Part shown: positions 28,106-37,868 of the stretch, piece after piece
How positions within the stretch are numbered: the stretch's first letter is position 1
Layout: each line of letters opens with the position of its first letter
Source of the DNA: Chloroflexota bacterium
Lineage (GTDB): Bacteria > Chloroflexota > Dehalococcoidia > SZUA-161
Reading direction: 5' to 3'
DNA length: 49,239 nucleotides
Assembly: GCA_021787935.1 (NCBI GenBank)
Contig: JAJYLC010000005.1
Coordinates: 1-49,239 of the forward strand
Translations under genes and position numbers: made by a program
The notes under the pieces: generated by a model
What the model was told of the DNA's origin: nothing
The model's database searches: none
Seen by the model: only the letters and a program-made list of their open reading frames with translations

Positions 28106-29124
28106 TTAAGGAATCACTTTCCAAAATCGTCTCGGGCAGCGACCTCTCCATGGCCGAAGCCAGAGAGGTCATGAGAGAAATTATGAGAGGAGAAGCCACT
28201 CATGCGCAGATCGGCTCCTTCCTCACCGCTTTGCGCATGAAAGGGGAAACCGCCGACGAGATCGCCGGCTGTGCCCAGGCGATGAGAGAAAGCGCCATAG
28301 CAGTTAAACCAAAACGAAATCAGTTGGTGGATACCTGCGGCACCGGCGGCGACAGCAGCGGCACCTTCAACATCTCAACCACAGTTGCCTTCGTAGCCTC
28401 AGGTGCCGGCCTTGCCGTAGCCAAGCACGGCAACCGTTCAGTCTCCAGCCGATGCGGCAGCGCTGACCTGCTGCAGGTTCTGGGCGTCAATTTGGAGCTG
28501 AGCCCGGAACAGGTAGCCTTGTGCATAGACGAGATAGGGATCGGGTTCCTGTTCGCCCCTAAGCTGCACCCGGCTATGAAACATGCCCTCGGTCCGCGAC
28601 AGGAAATCGGGCTGCGCACAATCTTTAACATATTGGGCCCATTGTGCAACCCGGCACAGGCCAAGAGGCAGCTCCTGGGAGTTTACGATGGCAACCTGAC
28701 GGAGTTGATGACAGAGGTGCTGCGTGCTCTCGGCTCTGAACACGCTTTAGTGGTGCATGGTGCCGACGGCCTCGACGAGCTATCAGTCACCGGGCGCAAC
28801 AAGGTCTCTCATCTTTATAACAACCATATCGAGAGCTATTACCTCACCCCAGAGGAACTGGGTTTGCCACAGGCAAAGCTGAGTGACCTTACTGGGGGCA
28901 CTAAGGAAGATAACGCCAAGATAACAAAAGAACTTCTAAAAGGGAAGCAGGGGCCTAAGAGAGACGTCGTCCTGTTAAACGCCGCCGCTGTGCTCATAGC
29001 CGGAGGCAAGGCAAGCGGCTTCAGCGAAGGCATGGCTCAAGCAGCGGAAGCTATCGACAATGGCAGCGCCCGGCGCAAGCTGGAACAGCTTGTCGAGTTC
29101 AGCAGAAGCTTCGAGCAAAGGTAA
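28102..29124 (+). CDS. trpD: anthranilate phosphoribosyltransferase
   Basis: This 340-residue enzyme transfers phosphoribose from PRPP to anthranilate. The PRPP and anthranilate signatures DTCGTGGDSSGTFNISTT (near residue 74), KHGNRSVSSRCGSADLL and GPLCNPA are all visible. It starts directly with the transferase helical domain, so it is not the TrpGD fusion seen in enterobacteria. Its ATG overlaps the trpE stop. Confidence 0.97.
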   Translation: MIKESLSKIVSGSDLSMAEAREVMREIMRGEATHAQIGSFLTALRMKGETADEIAGCAQAMRESAIAVKPKRNQLVDTCGTGGDSSGTFNISTTVAFVASGAGLAVAKHGNRSVSSRCGSADLLQVLGVNLELSPEQVALCIDEIGIGFLFAPKLHPAMKHALGPRQEIGLRTIFNILGPLCNPAQAKRQLLGVYDGNLTELMTEVLRALGSEHALVVHGADGLDELSVTGRNKVSHLYNNHIESYYLTPEELGLPQAKLSDLTGGTKEDNAKITKELLKGKQGPKRDVVLLNAAAVLIAGGKASGFSEGMAQAAEAIDNGSARRKLEQLVEFSRSFEQR

Positions 29125-29127
29125 AAA

Positions 29128-29931
29128 ATGTTTCTGGAACAAATAGTAAACTCAACCCGAAAGTCATTGGCACAGCATAAGGAAGAGACGCCACTGGCCA
29201 ACCTCGAAAGGGCCATCGCTTACCAGGCATCGCCGCGGGACTTTGCAGGCGCTCTGCGAGGAGATGACATCAAGCTTATAGCTGAGATAAAGCGGGCATC
29301 GCCATCGAAAGGGTTGCTATGCTCTAATCTAGCAGCATCTTCATTAGCGCATGTCTATGACGAAAGCGGCGCTGCTGCTATCTCCGTGTTGACGGAGCCA
29401 GACTACTTCCTGGGTAGCTTCGCCGACCTTGAGGCAGTTCGCATAGAAGTAGACCTGCCCTTGCTGTGCAAGGACTTCATCTTGGACAGCTATCAAATAT
29501 ACCAGGCGCGCGCTCATGGGGCTGATGCGGTGCTGCTAATCGCTGCTATCTTATCCCAACATGAGCTAAAGGCACTTCTAGAGACCGCTCACTCACTGGG
29601 GATGTCAGCACTGGTCGAGGTGCATAATAGAGAAGAGCTAGTGAAAGCTCTTAGAGTCTCACCAGGAATTATCGGCATAAACAACCGCAACCTAAAAGAC
29701 TTCAGCGTCAACCTGGAGACGACTGTTAAACTGCGCCCTCTTATTTCAGAGGATGTTCGGGTAGTAAGCGAAAGCGGCATCCATACTCGCGACGACGTAC
29801 TTAGATTGAAGCAGGCGGGAGTCAATGCCATTTTGGTGGGTGAGGCCCTGGTTACTAACCCCGACCCGGCTGCCAAAATCGCTGAGCTTTTAGGTACACA
29901 AGTCAGAATAAAAGGCACTATCAAGAAGTGA
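29128..29931 (+). CDS. trpC: indole-3-glycerol-phosphate synthase
   Basis: This 267-residue TIM barrel closes the indole ring of the tryptophan precursor. AEIKRASPSKG near residue 52, LCKDFILDSYQIYQARAHGADAVLLI, GINNRNLKDFSV and SESGIHTRDDV are diagnostic. It is monofunctional; TrpF is a separate gene whose GTG overlaps the trpC stop. Confidence 0.97.
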   Translation: MFLEQIVNSTRKSLAQHKEETPLANLERAIAYQASPRDFAGALRGDDIKLIAEIKRASPSKGLLCSNLAASSLAHVYDESGAAAISVLTEPDYFLGSFADLEAVRIEVDLPLLCKDFILDSYQIYQARAHGADAVLLIAAILSQHELKALLETAHSLGMSALVEVHNREELVKALRVSPGIIGINNRNLKDFSVNLETTVKLRPLISEDVRVVSESGIHTRDDVLRLKQAGVNAILVGEALVTNPDPAAKIAELLGTQVRIKGTIKK

Positions 29932-30572
29932 CAGAAACCATGGTCAAGGTTAAAATCTGCGGCATAACTAATCTGGACGATGCCCTAGCAGCAGTACAGT
30001 ATGGGGCGGATGCCCTGGGGTTCGTCTTTGCCAATAGCCCTCGCCAGGTAACTGCTGATACGGTCAAGAATATAGGCGAGAAACTTCCTCCGTTTGTATA
30101 TAAAGTAGGGGTTTTCGTCAACAGCAAACTTGCGGCCGTGAAGGAGACTATGTCATATTGCAACCTTGACCTGGCCCAACTCCACGGCGATGAAGGGCCT
30201 GAGTATTGTGCCGCTCTATTCCCGAAAGTGGTTAAAGTGTTTAGTTCTAATAATATGCCATCGCGAGCAGATATAATTAGTTATAAGGTGGCCGCATACA
30301 TGCTCGATATTGGCAAAGGTTCTGTATTCAATGAGGACGAGCAAGAGAAGCTCTGGCAGCTTGCCCGTCAGCTTGGAGATAATAGCCCTGTGATACTGGC
30401 TGGGGGCCTGAGCCCAGAGAACGTAGCCCGGGCAATAAAGATAGCCCGCCCCTACGCAGTTGATGTATCCAGCGGGGTGGAGTCAGAGCCCGGCAAGAAA
30501 GACCATAACAAAATGCGTGCCTTCATATCAGCGGCGAAATCGAGCGAACACGTTGGTACATATCGTATCTAG
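29928..30572 (+). CDS. trpF: phosphoribosylanthranilate isomerase
   Basis: This TIM barrel of about 210 residues carries out the Amadori rearrangement before indole-ring closure. [28 protein letters not shown] is the classical N-terminus with the catalytic Cys, AQLHGDE follows in the middle, and [11 protein letters not shown] and AVDVSSGVE come near the end. GTG at 29928 overlaps the trpC stop (GTGA); ATG at 29940 is the alternative start. Confidence 0.96.
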   Translation: MTETMVKVKICGITNLDDALAAVQYGADALGFVFANSPRQVTADTVKNIGEKLPPFVYKVGVFVNSKLAAVKETMSYCNLDLAQLHGDEGPEYCAALFPKVVKVFSSNNMPSRADIISYKVAAYMLDIGKGSVFNEDEQEKLWQLARQLGDNSPVILAGGLSPENVARAIKIARPYAVDVSSGVESEPGKKDHNKMRAFISAAKSSEHVGTYRI

Positions 30573-30583
30573 GAAACAAAAAC

Positions 30584-31786
30584 ATGGATAACAAATTTAA
30601 ACTACCGGATGAACAAGGTCATTTTGGACTATATGGCGGTAAATTCGTGCCTGAGACGCTGATGCCCGCTTTGAGCGAGCTTGAATCGGCTTATGCTCAA
30701 GCTTGCGCAGACCAGACTTTTCAGCAGCAATTTTACTCACTTTGCCGCGATTACGCTGGCCGTCCCACACCGCTTTACCATGCGCAAAAACTGTCACGCA
30801 AACTGGGAGGTGCGCAAATCCTGCTCAAACGGGAGGATTTGCTACATACAGGCGCCCATAAAATCAACAATGCACTGGGGCAGGGCCTGCTGGCTCTTAA
30901 GATGAGTAAGCACAGGATTATTGCGGAGACTGGCGCCGGTCAGCATGGCGTGGCCGCCGCCACTGTATGCGCCATGCTGGGATTGGAATGTGTTGTTTAC
31001 ATGGGCGAAGAAGATGTACAGCGTCAATCTCTGAATGTTTTCAGAATGAAATTGCTCGGCGCTCAGGTGCGTTCGATCTCCACAGGGAGCCGTACTCTTA
31101 AGGATGCCATCAATGAAGCTATCCGCGACTGGGTGACCAATGTGCGCACCACTCATTATCTGCTAGGCTCCGTCGTCGGGCCTCACCCCTACCCCATGAT
31201 AGTGCGCGATTTCCAGTCTATAATCGGTCGAGAGACCAAGGAGCAGATAATGGCATCTCACGGCAGGCTTCCCGACTATATAATTGCCTGCGTGGGCGGG
31301 GGCAGCAATGCCATCGGCATCTTCCACCCCTTCGTCAATGACTTGAGTGTAAAGTTCATAGGAGTAGAGGCAGCAGGCCGGGGCATGAGAAATGGCAGCC
31401 ATGCTGCCACCCTGGTCGCTGGCCGGCCCGGTGTGCTCCACGGAGCAAAATCATATCTGCTGCAGGACAAACATGGACAGATAAGCGATACGAAGAGCAT
31501 TGCACCCGGCCTGGATTATCCCGGGGTTGGTCCGGAGCACAGCTACTACAAGGATACAGGGCGAGCAACATATGTTGCTGTTACAGATGAAGAGGCGCTG
31601 GAGGGATTCCAGCTTCTTGCTACCACCGAGGGCATAATTCCTGCCCTGGAGTCAGCTCACGCCGTATATTACGCCGCCCAAATTGCACCTAAACTTCCTA
31701 CAGACAAGCTTATAGTAGCTAACATCTCAGGACGGGGGGACAAGGACATCTCTATTGCGGCGGAGGCGCTAGGGGTGAAACTATGA
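30584..31786 (+). CDS. trpB: tryptophan synthase beta chain (TrpB1)
   Basis: This 400-residue PLP enzyme condenses indole with serine. The N-terminal [19 protein letters not shown] and the PLP lysine in [12 protein letters not shown] are present, as are [10 protein letters not shown], the GGGSNAIG phosphate clamp and the [12 protein letters not shown] block. It pairs with trpA immediately downstream (ATGA overlap) to form the normal alpha2-beta2 complex. A second, diverged beta gene lies two genes on. Confidence 0.97.
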   Translation: MDNKFKLPDEQGHFGLYGGKFVPETLMPALSELESAYAQACADQTFQQQFYSLCRDYAGRPTPLYHAQKLSRKLGGAQILLKREDLLHTGAHKINNALGQGLLALKMSKHRIIAETGAGQHGVAAATVCAMLGLECVVYMGEEDVQRQSLNVFRMKLLGAQVRSISTGSRTLKDAINEAIRDWVTNVRTTHYLLGSVVGPHPYPMIVRDFQSIIGRETKEQIMASHGRLPDYIIACVGGGSNAIGIFHPFVNDLSVKFIGVEAAGRGMRNGSHAATLVAGRPGVLHGAKSYLLQDKHGQISDTKSIAPGLDYPGVGPEHSYYKDTGRATYVAVTDEEALEGFQLLATTEGIIPALESAHAVYYAAQIAPKLPTDKLIVANISGRGDKDISIAAEALGVKL

Positions 31787-32610
31787 GCGATATTAAAGCC
31801 ACTTTCGCCAAGCCGGGTCATAAAGCGCTCATTACCTACCTCACTATAGGCTATCCTTCTATGGATACTGTGCTGGAGACAGTCCCCTTGTTAGCATCGT
31901 CGGGGTGCGACATTGTAGAGTTGGGTATACCGTTCTCGGACCCACTGGCTGACGGCACCACCATCCAGAGAGCCAGCCATCAGGCGCTGCAGCACGGGGT
32001 CACACCTGAGCTTTGTCTCAAAGTGGCTGGCAAGCTGAGGGTAAAGGTTGATATTCCACTGGTGTTTATGACATACTACAACCTTGTGTTTAACTACGGA
32101 CTGGATGCCTTTTGTAAAGATTGCGCCCGGGCGGGTGTCAGCGGGCTAATCATCCCAGACCTGCCTCCGGAGGAAGGAACAGAGCTGGAGAAAATTTCAT
32201 CACAAAATGGCATCGACCTTATCTACCTGCTGGCGCCCACCAGCACGGACGAGCGCATCGATTTGGTAGCAGCAAGGTCGCGTGGTTTCATCTATCTAGT
32301 CTCAATGACCGGTGTCACAGGTTCTCGTGATAAATTGCCCGAAGAGCTGGAAAGCTTTGTCTTGAGGGTACGGCAGAGAACCAGCCAGCCTCTCTGTGTT
32401 GGCTTCGGCATTTCCACTGCAGAGGAGGCAAAGCGCGTAGCCCAAATAGCCGATGGCGTTATCGTGGGCAGCCGTCTGATACAATTGCTCGAAGAGAAGG
32501 ATGCCCTATTGAAAGTACGCCCATTTGTCCAGAGCTTAAGGGACGCTCTGGACAACCGAGTCGAAGATAATAGTAAAAGCCGAGATACAAAAAGGAGGCC
32601 CACTATGTAG
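31783..32610 (+). CDS. trpA: tryptophan synthase alpha chain
   Basis: This 275-residue TIM barrel cleaves indole-3-glycerol phosphate to indole. The catalytic Glu46 and Asp57 lie in [14 protein letters not shown] with the same spacing as Glu49 and Asp60 of E. coli. PDLPPEEG and [13 protein letters not shown] complete the pattern. The ATG overlaps the trpB stop by 4 bases. Confidence 0.97.
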   Translation: MSDIKATFAKPGHKALITYLTIGYPSMDTVLETVPLLASSGCDIVELGIPFSDPLADGTTIQRASHQALQHGVTPELCLKVAGKLRVKVDIPLVFMTYYNLVFNYGLDAFCKDCARAGVSGLIIPDLPPEEGTELEKISSQNGIDLIYLLAPTSTDERIDLVAARSRGFIYLVSMTGVTGSRDKLPEELESFVLRVRQRTSQPLCVGFGISTAEEAKRVAQIADGVIVGSRLIQLLEEKDALLKVRPFVQSLRDALDNRVEDNSKSRDTKRRPTM

Positions 32611-32663
32611 CGATCTAGTTAGCTTAAAGCTTTGGATAAACCCATAAAACGAACGGAGGGGAA

Positions 32664-34028
32664 ATGGACAAGCAAACCACAAAGATTCTACTGACTGAGA
32701 AAGAGATGCCAACTTCCTGGTACAACATTCAGGCCGACCTGCCTGAGCCACTGCCGCCATTGCGGCATCCACAGACCAAGGAGCCGACACGGCTTCCACC
32801 ACCAATTTACGCTGATGAACTCAACACACAGGAATTCAGCAAAGAGCGCTACATCGAGATACCGGAAGAGGTACAGGAAATCTACAAAATGTGGAGACCC
32901 ACACCCATGATTCGGGCTTTCAGACTGGAAAAAGCATTGGATACCCCGGCCCACATCTATTATAAATACGAAGGCGTAAGCCCTGCCGGCAGCCACAAGC
33001 TCAACACAGCCGTACCCCAGGCCTACTATACCAAAAAAGAGGGGATTAAACGCATAGCCACAGAGACCGGCGCAGGCCAGTGGGGCAGCGCTCTGGCTAT
33101 GGCCTGCCAGTTCTTCGGGCTGGAGTGCAAGGTCTATATGGTGAAGGTCAGCTACCACCAGAAGCCTTATCGCCGAGTACTTATGGAGACCTTTGGGGCT
33201 CAGGTAGTGGCCAGCCCTAGCCAGGACACGCAGATAGGGCGCAAGATTCTGGCAGAAGACCCGAACTCAACGGGCAGCCTGGGCATAGCTATCAGTGAGG
33301 CATGTGAGGATGCCTTCAGCCGCGAGGACACGCATTATTCCCTGGGGAGCGTGGTAAACCACGTGCTGCTTCACCAGACCGTTGTAGGACTGGAATCCAA
33401 GAAGCAGCTCGAGAAGATAGGCGTCTACCCCGACATCATCGTGGGCTGCATCGGCGGCGGCTCGAATTTTGGCGGCATGTTCCTGCCTTTTGTCAAGGAT
33501 AAGATCGAGAAGAAAAAACCCAAACTGCAAATCATAGCTGTAGAGCCCACAGCCTGCCCGACCGTCACCAAAGGCCTCTATGCCTGGGATTACGGCGACG
33601 TAGCCGGTATGGCCCCAATAGCCCTGATGTACACTCTGGGGCATTCCTTTGTGCCTCCTCCCGTACACGCAGGCGGCCTGCGCTACCATGGCATGGCACC
33701 AATCGTCTGCCACCTGCATAAACTGGGATTCATCGAGGCACGTGCCGTGAACCAGATACCAACCTTCCAGGCGGCAGTGCAATTCGCACGAGCAGAGGGT
33801 ATCGTACCGGCACCCGAGCCGGCTCACGCCATAAAAGTAGTTATCGACGAAGCCCTCAAGTGCAAACAGTCAGGCGAGAAGAAGAACATACTGCTCGCCC
33901 TGAGCGGACACGGGCACTTCGACCTGGGCGCTTACGAGAAATACCTCGCCGGTCAACTAGAGGACTATGAATATCCTAAAGAGAAAGTGGAAGAAGCCCT
34001 CAAGCAACTGCCCAAAATACCGGCGTAG
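32664..34028 (+). CDS. trpB2: TrpB2-type tryptophan synthase beta-like enzyme
   Basis: This 454-residue PLP enzyme is of the longer TrpB2 branch, recognised by the N-terminal extension ([16 protein letters not shown]), [16 protein letters not shown], the PLP lysine in [29 protein letters not shown] and [13 protein letters not shown]. TrpB2 proteins are found in archaea and some bacteria. They make tryptophan from free indole and serine, usually without tight TrpA binding. It lies 53 bases after trpA behind GGAGGGGA and is followed by the operon's hairpin. Confidence 0.95.
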   Translation: MDKQTTKILLTEKEMPTSWYNIQADLPEPLPPLRHPQTKEPTRLPPPIYADELNTQEFSKERYIEIPEEVQEIYKMWRPTPMIRAFRLEKALDTPAHIYYKYEGVSPAGSHKLNTAVPQAYYTKKEGIKRIATETGAGQWGSALAMACQFFGLECKVYMVKVSYHQKPYRRVLMETFGAQVVASPSQDTQIGRKILAEDPNSTGSLGIAISEACEDAFSREDTHYSLGSVVNHVLLHQTVVGLESKKQLEKIGVYPDIIVGCIGGGSNFGGMFLPFVKDKIEKKKPKLQIIAVEPTACPTVTKGLYAWDYGDVAGMAPIALMYTLGHSFVPPPVHAGGLRYHGMAPIVCHLHKLGFIEARAVNQIPTFQAAVQFARAEGIVPAPEPAHAIKVVIDEALKCKQSGEKKNILLALSGHGHFDLGAYEKYLAGQLEDYEYPKEKVEEALKQLPKIPA

Positions 34029-34062
34029 GCGACTTGTTAGCTCAACTTGAGACCAGAGATTT

Positions 34063-34095
34063 ATAGGGGCGGGTTTAAAACCCGCCCCTATTCTT
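34063..34095 (+). terminator. hairpin terminator after the trp operon
   Basis: A long GC-rich stem pairs 34063-34073 with 34081-34091 (GGGGCGGG/CCCGCCCC core), has an A/T loop and is followed by a short TTCTT. It ends the trp operon. The same hairpin type is also a common dispersed repeat, so it may be both. Confidence 0.6.
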
Positions 34096-34101
34096 GAGGT
34101 C

Positions 34102-34221
34102 GTTTAACAACTGGAGATTGCAGAGGGGCAGAGCACCTTTGCCAGGGATTTGGAAATGTCCCCCAACCCTAAAAATCCCCCAAGATTGCGGGAATCAGGG
34201 GGTTGAAAAGAGTTGCTAAAC
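34102..34221. repeat. MITE-like element with imperfect terminal inverted repeats
   Basis: GTTTAACAACT at 34102-34112 and AGTTGCTAAAC at 34211-34221 are inverted copies with one mismatch. Between them is a CCCCC-GATT/AATC-GGGGG hairpin (34177-34202). No coding sequence fits inside. The size and layout suggest a small non-autonomous mobile element or structured repeat. Together with the hairpin upstream it fills the gap before meaB. Confidence 0.45.
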
Positions 34222-34319
34222 ATTCTTATCTCCTCGCATTGCGCTGAAGGGGCAAACGGTGCTAATATAGAACGTGGTTCAGGATACTTCAGATGGTACG
34301 CAACGAGGAGACCGGCATC

Positions 34320-35315
34320 ATGGAATTAGTTGAGAATATGCTTTGTGGCGGAGAACAAGCCCTGTCACGTCTCATTACCCTCGTGGAAATGGATGCCCCC
34401 GATGTGCCTCAGATAATGAAAATGATTCTTCCCCGAACAGGCAGAGCGTATAGCATAGGCATCACAGGCCCCCCCGGCAGTGGTAAAAGCACCCTGGTCG
34501 ACAGGTTGACCGCTATAGCCAGATGCAAAGGGCTATCAGTGGGAATAATAGCTGTTGACCCCACCAGCCCCTTCTCCGGAGGAGCGGTGCTCGGCGACCG
34601 CATAAGGATGCAACAGCACTATCTTGACGAGGGCGTCTTCATTCGCAGCATGGCAACCCGCGGCTGCCTCGGCGGGCTTCCCAGGGCCGCCCGGGCCGTG
34701 ATAAAGCTTATGGATGCCTTCGGCAAAGACCTTATCATAGTGGAGACCGTTGGAGTAGGACAGACCGAGCTGGACATCATGAAAATGGTGGATACCACTG
34801 TAGTAGTGCTCTTCCCCGGCGGTGGCGACGCCATACAGACCATGAAAGCAGGCCTGATGGAGATCGCCAACATCTTCGTAGTCAATAAAGCTGACCGGCC
34901 GGGGGCAGACCAACTGGTAATGGAGCTTGAGGCAATGCTCTCGCTAAACCCCAAGAACTCTTACTGGGAGGTGCCAGTTTTAGCTACCCAGGCAATCAAC
35001 AATGTAGGCATTGAGGAGCTATACGGAGAGATTGAAAGACATCACAGCGTCCTGGAGTCTACGGGACGGCTCTCCCAGCAGCGTCAGCAGCAGCGCAGAG
35101 CGGAGTTAATTCAAGCAATAGAGCAGGAGGTCAGCGAGCGGCTTTCCAGTCTGATGGAAAATGACGAGAACCTGGTAACGCTCTGTGAGAAAGTAGAAAA
35201 GGGCGAGTTGGACCCTTATTCAGCAGCTAGAGATATACTGAGCAATAGAGCCATGCTCCGAGGCTGGTTCGCCAAGCTGGAAAGCGAAGGTAAAGGAGAG
35301 GGCAAGAAGAAATAG
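34320..35315 (+). CDS. meaB: MeaB/ArgK-type G-protein chaperone of B12 acyl-CoA mutases
   Basis: This GTPase of about 331 residues protects and reloads adenosylcobalamin-dependent mutases. Walker A GPPGSGKS is at 50-57. Also visible are DPTSPFSGGAVLGDRIRM (metal and switch region), ETVGVGQTE, NKADRPGA and a C-terminal helical dimerisation arm. I chose ATG at 34320 (MELVENMLCG) with GAGGAG at 34305-34310. ATG at 34293 is also possible and would add 9 residues. It sits about 5 kb from the mutase operon and on the other strand. Confidence 0.95.
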   Translation: MELVENMLCGGEQALSRLITLVEMDAPDVPQIMKMILPRTGRAYSIGITGPPGSGKSTLVDRLTAIARCKGLSVGIIAVDPTSPFSGGAVLGDRIRMQQHYLDEGVFIRSMATRGCLGGLPRAARAVIKLMDAFGKDLIIVETVGVGQTELDIMKMVDTTVVVLFPGGGDAIQTMKAGLMEIANIFVVNKADRPGADQLVMELEAMLSLNPKNSYWEVPVLATQAINNVGIEELYGEIERHHSVLESTGRLSQQRQQQRRAELIQAIEQEVSERLSSLMENDENLVTLCEKVEKGELDPYSAARDILSNRAMLRGWFAKLESEGKGEGKKK

Positions 35316-35391
35316 CTTCGTCCCCGGGTGCATGTAATCCGACCTCATGGATGACTGCTACTCCTCACAGCTAGATAGCTAAATAACGAAA

Positions 35392-36222
35392 ATGTCACTA
35401 GAAAACTATGCTCTGCCAGCCCCGCAACCCTACTATTTAGAATATCCGGTAAAACACGCTCCCAGATATGGATACGGGAAGCCCCCTCATGCCAAGCTCT
35501 ACGAGATAATCAACAAGAACAGGACTTCATACAGGCATGCACTGGAAAGCTTTCTCCGGTTCAGAGACGACTTCCTGGGTATCGCCCTTGAGATAGCTCC
35601 CGAGTCCCCCGAACCATGCTGGTTTAATAGCTGGCTGGGGGCATTGGACTCGGCAACCCTGTTGTCGCTTCTCTGTTTGCATAACCCTGAAAGGTATTTC
35701 GAAATAGGGTCAGGCTTTTCCACAAAATTCGCCCGGAGGGCCATAATTAACCATAAACTGCGCACAAAGATAACCTCTATCGACCCCTATCCCAGAGCGG
35801 AAATAGACTCGATTTGCGATACTATCGTCCGCAAACCTCTGGAAGAAATAGATTTGAGCGTTTTCAATGCACTGGAATCGGGAGACATGCTTTTCGTGGA
35901 CGGTTCACACCACTGCTGCATGAACTCGGATGTCGCCGTCTTCTTCCTGGACATATTGCCTCGATTGCAAGCAGGGGTATTTGTGCAATTTCACGATATC
36001 TTTCTGCCCTACGATTACCCCACAGAGTGGAAAAACTACTACTCCGAACAATATTTGCTGGCGGTCTATCTACTGGCAGAGAGCAATAAGTGCGACATCA
36101 TTCTACCCAATGCCTTCATCACCCATGATGCGGAGCTGAGCAGCATACTTGCTCCCGTCTGGGATGCGACAAACACGCGTGAGCTCACTGAAGGGTTATC
36201 CTTCTGGATCAAGACAAAATAG
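35392..36222 (+). CDS. class I SAM-methyltransferase-like protein
   Basis: This 276-residue protein has the Rossmann-type motif YFEIGSGFSTKFARRAI (about residues 102-118), an acidic strand end ITSIDPYPRAEID and a FVDGSHHCCMNSDV loop, as in Methyltransf_24-type proteins. The substrate is unknown. Relatives occur in surface-polysaccharide loci, but no sugar gene is near here. No membrane segment is seen. Codon use is ordinary for the window. Confidence 0.75.
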   Translation: MSLENYALPAPQPYYLEYPVKHAPRYGYGKPPHAKLYEIINKNRTSYRHALESFLRFRDDFLGIALEIAPESPEPCWFNSWLGALDSATLLSLLCLHNPERYFEIGSGFSTKFARRAIINHKLRTKITSIDPYPRAEIDSICDTIVRKPLEEIDLSVFNALESGDMLFVDGSHHCCMNSDVAVFFLDILPRLQAGVFVQFHDIFLPYDYPTEWKNYYSEQYLLAVYLLAESNKCDIILPNAFITHDAELSSILAPVWDATNTRELTEGLSFWIKTK

Positions 36223-36233
36223 CTTGCTCTGAT

Positions 36234-36242
36234 TGTTATAAT
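36234..36242 (+). promoter_or_regulatory. extended -10 promoter candidate for the 45-residue membrane peptide
   Basis: TGT directly followed by TATAAT (36237-36242) forms an extended -10 element. It is about 40 bases before the ATG at 36283 and just past the methyltransferase stop. Confidence 0.45.
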
Positions 36243-36282
36243 CTAATAAGAACTAAAAAATAGGGCCTAGAGGACGGACGCT

Positions 36283-36420
36283 ATGGGCAAATGGATAATG
36301 TTGATAGTAACAGTCGGTGGCATGGGTTTCGTCATGCTGTTTGCAGGCAGAGCAGGGGCCTGGATTGAGAAAAAGGTCCAGGCATGGCAGCTTCGCCGGA
36401 AAAACGAGGAGCAAAAATAG
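36283..36420 (+). CDS. small single-pass membrane protein, 45 residues
   Basis: I read this from the sequence as MGKWIMLIVTVGGMGFVMLF followed by a basic and acidic tail ending KNEEQK. Residues 4-21 form one hydrophobic helix, and the following stretch (residues 23-45) is amphipathic and charged. AGAGGA at 36269-36274 is a good ribosome site 8 bases before the ATG, and an extended -10 lies upstream. It converges on pilT with only 18 bases between the stops. Function is unknown. Confidence 0.65.
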   Translation: MGKWIMLIVTVGGMGFVMLFAGRAGAWIEKKVQAWQLRRKNEEQK

Positions 36421-36438
36421 GAGGCTAACTCCCAATAA

Positions 36439-37548
36439 TCATCGGAGCAGCTCATTCAGCTTCGCTGGATTGCTGCTTTTCATCATAGCTTCTTCTTTAG
36501 TCACAACATTTGTTCTTATTAGCTCAGCCAGCGCTTGATCGAGAATCCGCTTCCCCTCTAACGAGCCGGCTTCCAGGTTAGCAGGTATTTCAAAGACCTT
36601 GCCTTCGCGGATGAGCCTTCTTATCCCGCTCGTAGCCAGCATTATTTCAAAAGCTGCTATCCGGCCTCCATCAATACGGGACAGGAGAACCTGCGACAGC
36701 ACTGCCTCTATCACCTGTGACAACTGTAATCTAACCTGTGGCTGCTGGGCAGCAGGGAAAATATCGATAATGCGGTCAACAGACTGTGCAGAATCGACTG
36801 TGTGCATAGTTCCCAGTACAAGATGCCCTGTTTCAGCCGCTGTTATGGCCGTACTGATCGTGGGCAAATCCCGCATCTCCCCGATTACAATCACATCAGG
36901 ATCATGGCGGAGAGCATGGACTAATGCAGTGTAAAAGGATTTGGTATCGTAACCCAGGTCTCGCTGCCGGATAATGCACTTATTGTTCCGGAACAAGAAT
37001 TCAATGGGGTCTTCAATAGTGATAACATTTCGCTTTTTCGTCTCGTTAAGATAATTGATCATAGCCGCCAGGGTAGTTGATTTGCCGCTGCCAGCCGCGC
37101 CTGTTACCAGGACAAGGCCTCTTGGCTTGACAATGAGGTCTTTGCAAACGCCAGGCAAACCAAGTTCATCAATAGTGGGGACCTTGAATGGTATGAGCCG
37201 GAAGGCGAGACTCATCGAACCTCGCTGTTGCAGAACGTTGACCCTGAATCGGGCAAGCCCTGGAATACTGTAGGCGAAATCTAGCTCTAATTCTCTGTGA
37301 AAAGCTGCTTTCTGCTCATCATTGGTAATTTGCTCAAATATAGCCTGGATATCCCTGGGGGCGAATTGAGGAAAGCCTTCCTGCGGCACTAGCTCACCTT
37401 CAATGCGAAGCACCGGCGGGCTGGGCACTGTGAGGTGCAAATCTGAAGCCCCCTTTTCCACCACCAGCTTGAGAAGCTCGTTTATCTGCACGTCAGTACC
37501 TGAAAAGGTCTTAATGTCGCTCACGGAGCAAATCTTTTGATCACGCAT
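36439..37548 (-). CDS. pilT: PilT-type secretion/twitching ATPase
   Basis: This 369-residue hexameric ATPase is of the type IV pilus retraction family. The N-terminal PAS-like region contains EKGASDLHLTVPSPPVLRIEG, and the Walker A motif GAAGSGKST is at 150-158. The Asp box, the GEMRD Walker B and the His box (GHLVLGTMHT) follow. Length is typical. It stands alone: no pilB, pilC, pilin or prepilin peptidase lies nearby, so it may act on a pilus encoded elsewhere or have another role. Confidence 0.9.
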   Translation of the reverse strand: MRDQKICSVSDIKTFSGTDVQINELLKLVVEKGASDLHLTVPSPPVLRIEGELVPQEGFPQFAPRDIQAIFEQITNDEQKAAFHRELELDFAYSIPGLARFRVNVLQQRGSMSLAFRLIPFKVPTIDELGLPGVCKDLIVKPRGLVLVTGAAGSGKSTTLAAMINYLNETKKRNVITIEDPIEFLFRNNKCIIRQRDLGYDTKSFYTALVHALRHDPDVIVIGEMRDLPTISTAITAAETGHLVLGTMHTVDSAQSVDRIIDIFPAAQQPQVRLQLSQVIEAVLSQVLLSRIDGGRIAAFEIMLATSGIRRLIREGKVFEIPANLEAGSLEGKRILDQALAELIRTNVVTKEEAMMKSSNPAKLNELLR

Positions 37549-37641
37549 ATCATCTCTCTTTTCTACAGCTTTGTATCAGAAACTGACTTAGTTTCTGAGT
37601 TCCCAAAGCGCAATCTTTTTCTAGTTGGGTAACGTATTAAT

Positions 37642-37842
37642 TCATTTCGCCCGGCCGGTCTTCGACTTCAGTTTATCCACCTGAGTTTGGCTGAAAAGCC
37701 GCCATCCCCGCCAGTCCCTGCTCGCAGGTTCGATAATGACACCTTCCTTCATCCAGCGAAAAAGCGTATTTCTGCTGATGCCGGTAATCCGGCAGACCTC
37801 AGCAGTTCTGTAATAACTACGCCCTTCCAAATTTACAGGCAT
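37642..37842 (-). CDS. small MerR/excisionase-type helix-turn-helix protein
   Basis: This 66-residue protein contains a winged-helix DNA-binding domain: YRTAEVCRITGISRNTLFRWMKEGVI (about residues 11-36) is the helix-turn-helix and GWRLFSQTQVDKL the wing and following helix. This is the whole N-terminal domain of a MerR regulator, or an excisionase-like protein, without an effector domain. It reads toward pilT with a 93-base gap. A cluster of GGTA/TACC motifs upstream may be its operator. Confidence 0.85.
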   Translation of the reverse strand: MPVNLEGRSYYRTAEVCRITGISRNTLFRWMKEGVIIEPASRDWRGWRLFSQTQVDKLKSKTGRAK

Positions 37843-37868
37843 ATCTGCTCACTCCCAGAAGAGCATTT

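Noticed and set aside
28102-28400. Possible TrpG domain fused to TrpD
   Set aside because: TrpD starts at the transferase helical domain and has no Cys-His-Glu amidotransferase motif.
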